Source of the DNA: Echinostoma caproni
Lineage: Eukaryota > Platyhelminthes > Trematoda > Plagiorchiida > Echinostomatidae
Direction: 5' to 3'
Assembly (NCBI GenBank): GCA_900618425.1
Contig: UZAN01039384.1
Location: 156,210 to 220,209, forward strand
Length of the DNA stretch: 64,000 nt
Made by a program: the position numbers and the translations under genes. The notes beneath the pieces were generated by a model. The model was not told where the DNA came from. It saw nothing but the letters and a program-made list of their open reading frames with translations, and did not search any database. Shown one piece after another: positions 39,535-50,950 of this stretch (position 1 is its first letter; each line of letters begins with the position of its first letter).

Positions 39535-39557
39535 CACTTGATTTTCAGAATCAAGTG
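39535..39557. repeat. perfect 9-bp hairpin
   Basis: CACTTGATT, loop TTCAG, AATCAAGTG. Confidence 0.55.
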
Positions 39558-40707
39558 CTTAGTAAGTATCAACTGTCACGCATTTGGCCCCCAAAATATC
39601 ATATATGGATTCCGTGGCACGTCATATCTTCCGCTTGTCGCTTGAATTGCACGCTCTATGATTAAACGCTAAAACAATCTGTTAGATTTGACTGAGATGT
39701 ATCTGATAGTATCAAAAACATAAATTGTGCCAAAAGAAAACATGTTGTATAGCGTGATTTATGAATAAGCTTTGAACAATAAACCAAGACAATAAAGTTC
39801 GGTTGCTTCATGGCAGCCGGCACTGATGGGTTGCATCAGACCAATGCATCAGCGTAGAGAGAAAATATGTGCACGTAGGACTGAATTGAAAAGGCATAAA
39901 GCTCAGACTTCATCACGAAAATAGCTGAAAAGAAAATGAAAAATAACCCCTCCACGCCACTATCATTGNGTAAGCCACAATGTGAGCTAAAGTTATTTGC
40001 GTAGTTATCGGCACAGTATTGAGCTATGCTTAGTCGGCAGTTATGACTGAAATAAAATTGTTCCGCGATACGTAGTAGTACACTTGAAAATGAACCCCAG
40101 AATATTGTCACTGGTAAAGATTTACTCAACCAACGCAAATTGAATCCATAGTATGAACATACATCTGTCAAAAGAGCTTCCAAACTGAAATGGTCTTCTA
40201 AATTTCTATTTCTAAGGCTTAGAATCTTTATTTTCATTAGAGATCTGCCCCACTGCTAAATCAATTCCAAAACAATATGTACTTGAATTATAATGGATTA
40301 TAAATCAATCTTTTATTGTGAACTAAACCGAATTTAGGTTTATTTTGCACGCATTTAACAGTAGAATGCTTCACTAACTTTTACTTCAGGTCACTTTGGA
40401 TCCTCGCTTGGCTCGATTATGAAGGGAAGGGTTACTGGAAGAACATTTCAGTTTAATTTCTTTGTAGAAAACCTACTTCCATTGTGATAAATAACAATAT
40501 GCTTATAAAACAGAAATTTACACGGCCTTCATTATATACTAGCAATGTACTTGAACTTTCGAAGTGACCAGTAACACCAGTGTACCACTGTATAGTATAC
40601 CATCCAAATTATCAGCATTTTATCTCACGGCATGACCAGATTTTAGCTAAACTTTGTGCTAAAATAATGATATAATGGTTAAAAAGATACAGTGGTACTT
40701 CATTATC

Positions 40708-40905
40708 GGGCGGTGGTGGCTCAATGGTAACGTCACACACTCCGGAGGACGTCTGTTTCACTCCTACCACCAACGAAATCACCATCTGAATTTCACCATG
40801 ATGTATTGTATGTCAGTCCTTTGATTGGCCGCTTCCCACTTTGTGTATTGTGTATTCAAATAATGGAGGGAAAAAGGAAAAAGAACAAGGAAACAAAAGC
40901 AGTGA
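40708..40905 (+). mobile_element. tRNA-derived SINE, family B, copy 2
   Basis: The head CGGTGGTGGCTCAATGGTAA holds a perfect A box (TGGCTCAATGG). A B-box-like TGTTTCACTCC follows about 30 bases on. The body carries CAGTCCTTTGATTGGCC and GCTTCC, shared with copies 1 and 3. The 3' end is purine-rich (GGAGGGAAAAAGGAAAAAG), as in copy 3. Length about 200 bases. Not part of any gene. Confidence 0.78.
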
Positions 40906-43900
40906 ACACCGTTGTTTGTACTGAAACGTGTTTTTCTTACAACATATAATAACGGTTTATTCGGACAACTACATTAGTCTAAAGCTATCGTTTGCGGTAA
41001 ACTCACTATGCACTTCTGTGTGTTATCGTTTGACTATGATTATATATGTCAGTGGAAATATACAGTAATCTCTCCAAATCTGGCTCATAAAAGCCGAAAC
41101 CTCTGCCTGTGGAGAGATTTACCGGATCAGTCTGGTAAAAAGAGACTGGATGTGTAATCAGCATTGCGTAACACAGCAGAATAATTGCATTGATTTTATA
41201 GAGATCTCTGTTTGCTGTTATAGATGCTGTACACTCTGTTCGTCTTGCAGCAGTCGGAGGTATGCTTTCAATTGCCATAATATGCGCACAACTTCCTCTT
41301 CAACATCGATGTTCTCGAATAATAAAAATCCGTTTCTCGTTTCCGTATCTGAACACACAAAGTAATTAGCTTCATGGACCAACCATAAGGCTTCTGCTGA
41401 AGAGACGGATTAGAAATCCCACCTGCGGTTCTACCACAGTGAAACAACATATACTAGTTAGCCTAGCCGCTAACGGATACATAAGATTCTTGACAGATAT
41501 TGAGGCTGAATGTAGCTTTTTGTATCACTGGTCACACTAAATCGTTGCCACCTTAACAACTTGGATTTGTCAACGGTTACTGGACAGGAGCTAACAACTC
41601 AAAAGCTGGATCTATCTGACATGATTCAAGAGAGCTTCAGCCTTGACGTAGACCCATATAAAAATAGTATTATGCACTTCTACGCTATATAGCAACCGTA
41701 TTTCGGTACAGCATACCATTTTTGTGTAATTTGGCGCAATCAAAATGAGATGAACCCGGAAATAATAGTTTTATAATTGAATTGTCTGGATCACAAATTA
41801 TGAAAACACGCTCTCCTTCACTCACCATCTTTCTTCTTCAACCAAAGAAATCCCAGAATTCCTGTATTAAATTATCTTTTTCAGTATTTTGGTAACTATA
41901 TTATGTCAAGCACATCATTGTTATAGATGGGGAATGTTACTGTCACTATCCATTTATTAAACGTTCTACATTGGATTTTATAATAAACACTGAATTTCAC
42001 TAATATATTGAAAATTCCCCTTCCTCCTCTATTAACCGAACTGGTCAATTCTCATTCCCATTTAGTACCCGAAAATAAAATGTTCAACTACTCATTTATA
42101 TCTGCACATAAAGTCAAATTATTTGCTGATAACCTGTGCTCACGAAGCGATGTTACATCACTAAATTAATGCAAAGTCCATAAATGTCCGAGGTGTCCGA
42201 AGAGGAAAAACTGGTTAACGGATTTGCGAATCAGGTGGAATAGGTGATCTAAATTATCTCTTTGGATCATTTGTAGGGTGTATAAAGTTTCCCTCAAAGG
42301 ATTCCATATTTGCATCCACCAGATGATCGAAACCTTAGAAACCCAGCTGTAATGATCAGAATATGTAGATATCACTTGTGCCTCATTTCAATAATATGGT
42401 TCATCCAACAGCTTGTATCACCTCACTTGCACCTAACAAAAAGCGTTTATCCCACGAGGCTTCTCACATTGCTGCTGCTCAGGAAACCCTGCTCACTGCC
42501 TTAACATGACGGAGGGGCTTTTCCACCGAAGAGAGAGGACAAAAAGGCACCATCCGGGCTATTACCGGATTGACGAACCGCTGACTATTTACCTATGGAA
42601 TCTGGCTAAGAACCATGATTCCAAACCAGCCAGGCAGAAGCTTCCAAACAACACATACTCACGCAATCCGGGTTGTGATGCTGGTAACCATCTCAATTGA
42701 GTTTTAAAGTCAATTAAAACACCGGGTCGTTCCGCTCCCTCCAAAGCTCATATAACCCAATTAACGGGGCATCCACCCCCAAAAGATTGCGAATTTCACA
42801 CACCGCCCGATGCCTTGCAGGTCGGTCTTGGATTGGTCAAAGGCATCGATTTAGAATTCCCTTAGCAAATTCACCTGCTTTCGTCCTGGGCGACTTAGCA
42901 GTATCGTACTCTCGAACAAATCATGCAACTTCTTTTCATAGACATTATTGTATCTTGAGTTAATTGATACACAGTATGAATTCATATGTGTGTGCAAACA
43001 TCTAAATTTATGCGTGTCACCTCAAAGTAATGTCAGGTCATCACCAGATTGTCGTAGTAATTGTTCAACTAATTGAATCGAATGACACAGTTTACATCAC
43101 GAAACACAAAAGTAAGCAATGCTCTCTGCATTGAGTCAATTCTATCACTGAATTCAACGGGAGATATATGCTACAGTTTAATTCAATATAAATCGCTTCT
43201 TTACATTTGGTCACGTTGGCTTGTGTGATATTCTAGTAATGTAAACAGATTTCACAGAGGACTCTCAAGGATTCCCAGAATCATTCACTTGTCAATCTAG
43301 TTTCGAAAATCCAGGGTTAGACGAATACGTTGTCGGTCCAATAAATTTGTCAAATACCGTTCACATATACCACATCTAGTTCAGTTTATTTCAAAGTCCA
43401 CAAATGAAACAGCATCACCGACGTTGAATCCTCCCATAGCTATCTAATAATTATATCGATTTGTTCAAATAGAGCTTCATGAGGTCACCAATAGTACAAA
43501 AAAGCTGTGTTTATAAATCTACCCACCAAAGTAAGATGCTAGGTATTTCGTTTAGGAAGAATAACTACTTGAACGATACTTATCTTACAGGTTGAATCAT
43601 ACTGACTGGAGTGCCACTTTAATCTGTTCATGTACTTAAATAACCGACTACTGTAAGGTCATGAATTTGGTTAAATTGAAGAAGAGAGACGTACAAGAAT
43701 GGCACCTTTTGCAAGGTGCGGGCAATCGCCCTTGAACCTTTATATGCCTGACCTAAATTAGCGTCAACGTAGTAGGAGAAATTGAAGAAACCACTTGCAC
43801 CGTTTTAGAATACTACTTTTTGTTTGAATCTGGGCTGGGACAGTAATTTGTTCTAAGTGATAAATTGGAATGTGCAGTCTTGCGAAGAACTGGATTTTCA

Positions 43901-44273
43901 GGCACACAAATGTTTTATTGAAAATGCGTTGACAATCACAAATCCTAGAATTATCAAGTGGATTTGAACACTCTGGTCAAACTGATTTGAAAATCAGCTA
44001 AACTGCTCACTAGGGATAATGCAAAATGTAGTCAGCAGCTTGGTGTAAGTGAATAAAAAATGCTGGTCTACTACCGTTGTTGGATGCATTAACCCGGAAT
44101 AGATGGTTCTAGATTTCATTACTTAGGATGAATTAGAAACTATTAATTCATTTATTTAACTGAAGTAAACTCGAATAATTTCACTCGTTTATTTCCACAG
44201 GATTTTGTTCAAGAAACGCATTGAATACAACGGTAAACACTGTCTGACTAGTTTACTAACGTAAGAAATCAGT
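40906..44273. other. non-coding stretch with one GC-richer block
   Basis: No gene supported. The block 42480-42900 has clearly higher GC and translates in one plus-strand frame into long pieces interrupted by a few stops, such as RLRISHTARCLAGRSWIG. It looks like repeat-derived sequence, but I cannot name the family. Confidence 0.4.
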
Positions 44274-45623
44274 TGGGTTGTAGCATAAGGTAAAGCCGCT
44301 TTTTAAACATTTATTTTCAAAGAAACCAAAATCTTTTAGCAAACAAAATAAAGACTCATTCAATTATATATCTACTGAAATCATAAACTTTTAACGGCAA
44401 AAATAATAAAACTTCAAGCAATTAAGGACTCTTCATCATTGCTCACTACTTCTTCCCATCTTTCCACCAGTTTATTGATTCCATTTCGCCAGAAATCCTT
44501 AGGTCGAGTTTGGAAGAAGTTGCTAAGCCAATTCTCAAAATGATCCTGATTTTCGAATTTAAGGTCACTCATTTCAGTTGAAAGGCAGCGAAAGAGATGG
44601 TACTCTGTCGGGGCGAAATCTAGGGACTAGGGAAGGTGTTGAAGGACCTCCTAACCGAGCTCTTGAAGTGACATCTTGACAGTCTTTGCGGTGTGTGGTC
44701 GAGCATTGTCATGGAGGAGGATCACCCGGCTTTGTCGATGCCATCTACTTTGCTAAAAATCCTCATCAACCCGATGCAAATGGGCTTTATAGAGATTCTT
44801 TTCTACTGTAATGTTCTTTCCAAGCATTTATCTGTGGATAAGACTTTCCCAATCCCACCATATGCAAATCATTGTCTTCATCGGCTGCAGGTCCTTCTTG
44901 ATTCTAGGCTTAGGCTTATCTCCAGAACTCATCTACACTTTCCTTTGATTCATATTCACATAGAGACACCGTTTATTGTCTCTAGTGATGATTCTGTATA
45001 AGAAACGTTGTTTGTGGCCATGGGTCTCTTGGTGTCGAGCGAGATTTTGAGCAACAATGGAAAACCGCTTATCCTTCTGCTTTTGGGTGAGCTCGTGCAG
45101 GTCCCAAGCCCCAAGATTTCTAGTGAAACCCATCGACTGAAGGTGGCGTGAAACTTTCGCAAAATCACAATTCATTTTTAAGCTAAATTCTCCGCATGTC
45201 TTGTGGCCATCTTCCATCAAAAGATCCATGAGTTGGTCCTTGTCCGTTTCGACTAATCTTCCGGAACGAGGGGCGTGGTTGAGGTCAAAATCAGTGTGTT
45301 TTAACCCGGCAAACCTATTCGGAGCAGTTTTCTTAGCTACAGCGTCCTTTCCGTACACGGCACAGATATCTCTAGTAGCTTCACTCGCTTTTTAACCTAG
45401 ATTAAAGGCGAAAAGAAGGTGTCGAGAGTGTGACTTTTTGTTGACTTGACAACCCATTTGACGCTGATGAAAAAACTAAAAATAATATAGGCAAAAACGA
45501 TTACCTTAATGTTGTAGAGCATAGTAAGGGCTTCCTACTGGTATATAACACTTTGACGAACATCAAAAAGTCTTTGTAGAACAAATAGTCTCATGTAACG
45601 GCGGGAACTTATGCAAAAACTCA
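44274..45623 (-). mobile_element. mariner element, near full length, inactive
   Basis: A 1350-bp unit on the minus strand. Candidate terminal inverted repeats lie at 44274-44304 and 45593-45623. They share GCATAAG and GCCG blocks and match at about 20 of 31 positions. TA, the usual mariner target duplication, follows the right end directly; GT precedes the left end, so one side is mutated or the boundary is off by a base. The unit encloses the transposase pseudogene at 44414-45457. Total length fits the family (about 1.3 kb). Confidence 0.82.
44414..45457 (-). pseudogene. mariner transposase pseudogene
   Basis: Cut-and-paste transposase acting on its own inverted repeats. From the ATG at 45455-45457 the minus strand reads 347 codons in one register to TGA at 44414, the usual mariner length, with six internal stops and no frameshift. 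Landmarks in order: HLLFAFNLG, then KASEATRDICAVYGKDAV (first helix-turn-helix, about residues 11-40), APRSGR, WDLHEL (usual form WVPHEL), ITRD with the first catalytic Asp (codon 160), CIWWDW, LLHDNARPHTAKT with the second Asp (codon 250), DFAPTEYHLF, then DFWRNGINKLVERWEEV. The third catalytic position (codon 285) is Glu (GAG) where mariners normally have Asp. Wording is closest to the cecropia-type mariners as I remember them. Confidence 0.9.
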
Positions 45624-48600
45624 TAGAAGAGTTAGGTTTATATTAACTAAAAGGTATTGAAAATCGTGAGAGAAGCATTGCATAGCCTTTTTGAAAGAGA
45701 CAAATCTTGATCTCAAACTGATCCGAGAAAGAGGGCGTAATTATCATAATCTTAATCAACTATCAACAAAATTAAAAATGAATCGGGTCGTAAACCATTT
45801 ATTCTTAATTTCTGATCATCTAACAACAGTCGCTAATCAGAGAGCGAGGAAATAGGTGGTGTATACTTAGGGCATTCCGGTTTTTCCCCAAACAACCTCA
45901 GCACAATTGAAATAATAGCTAGATGACTCACAGTACCACAACTCTGAATGGATGACATCCTGCAGCCACATTAGTTGTACCTAATACGGTTAGGAGTGCT
46001 ATTCAAACCAAGAATTACCGGACTAAATAATCATGCACACTTGCTTCAATACTTTCTTCAGAGCACTGGCTTTTCCAAATACCAACTTTCTCGCAAGAAT
46101 GCCATTGCCGAAACTGTAGTTTATACGGGTCCACGAAATCAAAAGATAGCTGATCAGATGAATATCACCTTCAGCGCGTATTTCGGCAGTCTGATTCGAT
46201 GGAAGGAAAGACCCATTTCTAATAATCACCGAACTTGAAGAACAATAAACGTTCAACGAGTACTTGTGTTCTTTAACTTTATACATCCGATGCACTTATG
46301 CCAGTTTTGATGAATTGGTTCGATTCCAAATTGCATCTCGCTTTGAAGGGCGATCACTGTCGGTTCCGACGAAAATTAGCATGCTGAAGAGACACAGAAC
46401 CTGGTTTGATAAACAAAAAAATGAATTCTTTCAGCAATGGGTTAATATCTTCAATCTCTTTACGTTGCTACACATTTGAGGACTATTTGCGCATGAGCGC
46501 TAACGACGACAGTGAAAATGAAATGCAGAAAACATTATGAGACAACTTAGTATCCCCTCACCTGAAGAGCTAGTCCGAAGAAATCACGGAATTAAATTGC
46601 TCATGAATACGTATTTGACCGTATTTGACATTCCGTAAAAAGACAGCACCAAAATGAATGAACTTACAATTTTGAACAAGGAATTCAACGTGTATAGAGC
46701 AAAAGAAGCGTGAACGAAGAAGCTGGGATGCACCGTATCGTATTTTCGATGGGCACGCCATCTTCGTATCAGCTTCACTTTCAAAGCTCAAAGGTAACTG
46801 TGCAAGGTACTCGTGCTTTATTCAGAATTTCATCAAAACATTCGAACATGTTCATTTAGGTGGGTTTCATATCTATCGTGCGAATGATAGTTATTTATTG
46901 TCCTGTCGTTCTTCCGTCTGCTTGATCCCCAAACCGTTTTGTGGGAAAATATAGGCACGACGCTTACAGTTGTCAAGATTACCACTGCAAGCAAATGTAG
47001 AAAGATCAATAAATATCTCACAATTTCCAATCCGCGCATTTATGAAACTAGCGACGGAACAAACGGATTACGGGTTTTTGAGTGCTTTATTTTCGAGAAA
47101 AAAAACATATTCAATAACTATCGCTTCCCATCGCTCTGGGTGCTGATTGCATTTGGGATGTTGTGCTTCACGCAAAGGCTTCACTTGTACTGTTGCACCC
47201 AGGCAAGTACTACCACCTTTCCTTAGTCTATATACATTTAATGTATATTCTTCATAAATGCCTGAGTGAAAAATGGATGCAAATTATCCATTCTCAGATT
47301 TTTATCAACTATTCCCGAAGCTATTAATTTTTATTTTATCGGAATAATTTCAGAAAGCAAGTAATCTGAAACGGGTTCTCAACAGCGTTATACCTTTTCG
47401 CAATACTGAAGAAAATTATTGATTTCCTATGGATAGGTTTTCACATGCGTCAAGTTATGAGCACCAGAACACGGATGTGGTAAGCAATTAAACAATGTAG
47501 CCAACACGAGAAGCCTCAGTTTTATTGCTTCCTTCACGGGCACTTGAATAGCTCTATTTTCCACACAGACACACATACACATTGTCGAACTAACTTGTTT
47601 TCTTTCACACTGAGGGTCCAGTACGGGGTTATTACCAAACGAGGCACCGACAGTGGAGCGACTGTTAAACTCAAGTAAGGACGTCATAAATTGCATTCCC
47701 TCAGTTATGCTAGACTACAAATTAATATTCGGCACAATATTAGGTTACAAATGAACCACATTTCAGAGTTCAGAAGCATTGTGTAGGGAATTTCATCTGT
47801 CTAACGATTTAGACCTTGAATACTAGTGGCCACTATTTAAGTAATCAAATATCAAAATATTTTGAGAAAACTTATGTTGCAGTGTACAAAATAGTAGGTC
47901 TATGCGAGCAACCACAGAGTCAATTTGTTATGCATCACTGGAGGAGACGAGATGCAAAAGAAAACCGGAAAACCAAGATAAATATCACGAGATAATTCAG
48001 CCTTTTCCTTTACACAGGAAACAATTTTTTACTGGTAGAAGGCACAAATATAGTCAGGGGAAACCCAGTTTGATCGTCAGTCAACAAGTAATGTGACTGG
48101 TCACATTTTCAATAGCTGAGCATAGAAACTGGATGACGAACTACATTCACATGCACCAGAATTCAGTTTGCATAATTTTTCTTTTTTTGGTCCACGGTGT
48201 AAATCAAAGCAATCCAATGATTAAAGTTAAAGAATATTTAGACATGGGGAGTTATGTCAAGAATAAGATTGGATTTTCAATTAAACAGCTTCACACGGGA
48301 AGTGTACAAACTTTTCGATCAATATTCAAGTATCTCTTCACGGATAGCGCTGTAATCCAAAGGGTTGTTCAACACAGGTTTAACACCTATTCCAGTTAAT
48401 TGGAAAACGAATCATAAAAAGATTATTTTCTATGAAAAAACGAAATTCAAAAGAAACAAATGTTTCTCATGGGATACTTAACTTTGAGTTGTATATAATG
48501 CAGTGCTTTGAAGTCATAAAGAGGTTTTAACACTCTATGAACTTGTAAATTTATATTCTTAGATTTTTCCCGTGGGGTCAAATAGAAAGATCCATTTGAT

Positions 48601-50500
48601 GGACATGTATCTCGCCTCAATAAACGGATATGATAAACCAATTTTGAAAAGCGTTTGGTTAAGCACTACACTTGAGTGACCATTCTGTGTCAGTTGGATA
48701 TCAGCAACTGTTTTTCTCACATGCTATTTGTTTACAGTAGTAGCATTCGTCAAGCTTCAAGATTCATCCAATTTAATAAGATGTAAAGGGAATACGCATG
48801 AAGACAATAGTTCTTTACCGAATAAAAATAACAAGCCACTGTATTTTAGCATCTAGTTCTTCGGCAAACTAGAACTTGTCACGAATATGAAAGCGCCAAC
48901 CGATCCAGAATTAGAAGATACAAGCAAAATTGTTGTCGACTGGCAATAATCAATCAAGGAAACAATAATCAACCCAATAAGAGAAAAGAACTGTACCTGT
49001 TATAATTCTGGACCACCCAGATTCAGTTCAAGCTCCTTCGATACCAAGGGGACAGTAAAGCCGCGGGATTATACAACTATGATTCTCTTCCAAATAAAGA
49101 AATATGGTTTATTATTTACCGAAATATTAGTGATCACCTAAGCAGTGCAGGAGTTAGCAGGATTACTGCTAAAGTTATTCACTAGAAAGAGAGAATAAGC
49201 AGAGATCCTTTTCTTATTTGGTGAAGTAATGAGTTTACGAGAGCAAAACGCTGTCGTTATTTGGTGCTTACCGATGTTTTAAAACGTCCTTCGTGCCTAA
49301 ACGAGCCAAATCATAAATTCATGCCTGAACGTCTAAAACTCATGGTGAAACTGAAAGCGTACATGGGAATGACGAGTTAGAATATAGCTAAACACAACCA
49401 GCATGTGCAAATGAAAGTTTGTTTGAACTGTCAAATGACCAGTACCTACTGTGAGATTCCAACCCATTCATAGAATCCACATGCTTTTCCACATCCCATC
49501 TTACAACAATGAAGCTCTTAGGTCACGCAGGCAACGTATTGTATCATAGAACCATCCTGTGGATGACCCTGGAGTAAACAATTGGCTTGTGAGTCATCTC
49601 CCAGCAGGTTCTAGCTGGAGCTACTCTGAGGCTACGGATTCATTCAAAACTTCAACCGCAAATTAATGTCTCTCAAAGATATGCCAACTAAGATAGTTTG
49701 CGCTATCGGTTCACACACTCAGTTCTCCTGGGGAAGTGTGACTGATACAAAAATGAACTTCTCGTTATCGACAAAATAACGCCGGGTCGGAAACCACGTT
49801 CGTACTATTTACCGTTTCTGAAAACCACACTTCATAATGCAACCGAAGTTAACTACCTAACGGTTATACCAGTATATATTCAAAACCTCCAGTTGGCTTC
49901 ACCCAAAGAAGCAGATTTACTTAGTTTTGACAGACGACGCCAGCAGCTTATTTTGCTTCAAATATATTGCTCGTATTACCAGCTCGTCAACGAAACGTGA
50001 AAAGCCTTCATATTGAAATTTATGCTGGCCCAGGAATAAACTAAAAAGGCTAAATGAGTCATACTGATCGGTTCTGGTCGGCATATGTTGCACGCCGGAC
50101 AAAGATACATTCTCGAGTGGCACGCAACTAAATTGCCAGCCAAGTCTAAAAATTTGACATTCTGCACACAAAGATCCCACAATGGTTTCCGAGGCTTGAT
50201 GACTATGTCCCATACCTGGATTAGAGAATGCACGATTCATCCACACGGTCAACAGCTGATTACTGAGTTTTCAAGTCGCTGACCTTGAGTGCGTTCCAAA
50301 ACTAACCAATCAATTCAAGCTGCTTGTGTGCGTCCGTGTACACCTCCACAACTGATGCACTTCTTTCAGTTGCTCGATTTCAGTGTGTGATACGTGTGGC
50401 GGTCTGCCGCGCACAAAAGCACGCACCAATGGTAATCGATCGACAGGCAAGCATGACGTGATCGGATGATGAGCCAACCTGACTGCAATTACCAGGTGCG
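45624..50500. other. non-coding stretch
   Basis: No supportable gene. A 10-base tandem duplication (GTATTTGAC twice) lies near 46610. An open frame at 48133-48399 begins with a hydrophobic stretch (SVCIIFLFLVHGV) that could imitate a signal peptide, but nothing else supports it. Opposing frames at 46833-47226 are likewise unsupported. Confidence 0.4.
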
Positions 50501-50530
50501 TCACACACACGTACGCACACACACACGCAC
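50501..50530. repeat. imperfect (CA)n repeat
   Basis: CA dinucleotides interrupted by GTAC and CG steps. Confidence 0.75.
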
Positions 50531-50820
50531 CGTTTGGTATGCGCATCCATGCATCCATAGACAAGTGAATTCCAGACAAAACTGTCGCACAGAGATAATC
50601 AGAAGAGAAAAAGATGAAAAAAACTGCCATCAATAGATAGCGGTAAAGTATGACATTGTTGCACAATACAGTAGAGAACCGTTGGTTTTCATCGTTGTAC
50701 CCAAGTGCGGGTGGGCTAGGGTATCCACGCTGCTTTTGGGGAACTGACTTAAGGACGCAGATTCACAAGTAACGATCACACACCGATGCGTATCGATACC
50801 TCAGCACCGAGACAGGTATC

Positions 50821-50950
50821 GTGCACTCACCGAGTGTGTCAGTGTGTGCATGCACGGATGCGCCAACGTGCGTGCGCATGAGCGCGCGCGCGAGCGTGCA
50901 AGCGCCCCTAAGTGCGTGCGCACGAGAGCGCCCAGCGTGCATGTGCCGGT
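50821..50950. repeat. CpG-rich alternating purine-pyrimidine tract
   Basis: TGTG, TGCATGCA and CGTGCGTGCGCATG steps lead into AGCGCGCGCGCGAG, then GTGCGTGCGCACG and GTGCATGTG. The tract is strongly CpG-rich and largely alternating, the composition known to favour left-handed (Z) DNA. Open frames through it on both strands arise from the low complexity. Confidence 0.75.

Larger units (their letters stand above)
34116..40707. other. long non-coding stretch
   Basis: No supportable gene. It holds a GATT repeat at 36086-36134, a 12-bp inverted repeat pair at 38534-38703 and a hairpin at 39535-39557, with an ambiguous base at 39969. Short open frames at 35330-35795, 36308-36538 and 36694-36893 have no recognisable domain. 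Confidence 0.45.

Noticed and set aside
44693..45001. 102-codon plus-strand open frame
   Set aside because: Antisense shadow of the mariner transposase.
46316..46330. Perfect B-box-like GGTTCGATTCC
   Set aside because: No A box at tRNA spacing upstream and no match to SINE families A or B.
46355..46380. Hairpin followed by GACGAAAA, resembling the 3' half of a hammerhead
   Set aside because: The base of the hairpin is preceded by GATCACT rather than CTGATGA, so the core is absent.
20047..48265. Similar peptides EYLDIGS (about 20.05 kb) and EYLDMGS (about 48.23 kb) with mostly third-base differences, and ELQYL at 14.25 and 56.20 kb
   Set aside because: The matches are only about 25 bases long. 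In a 64-kb self-comparison such matches are expected by chance and they do not extend.
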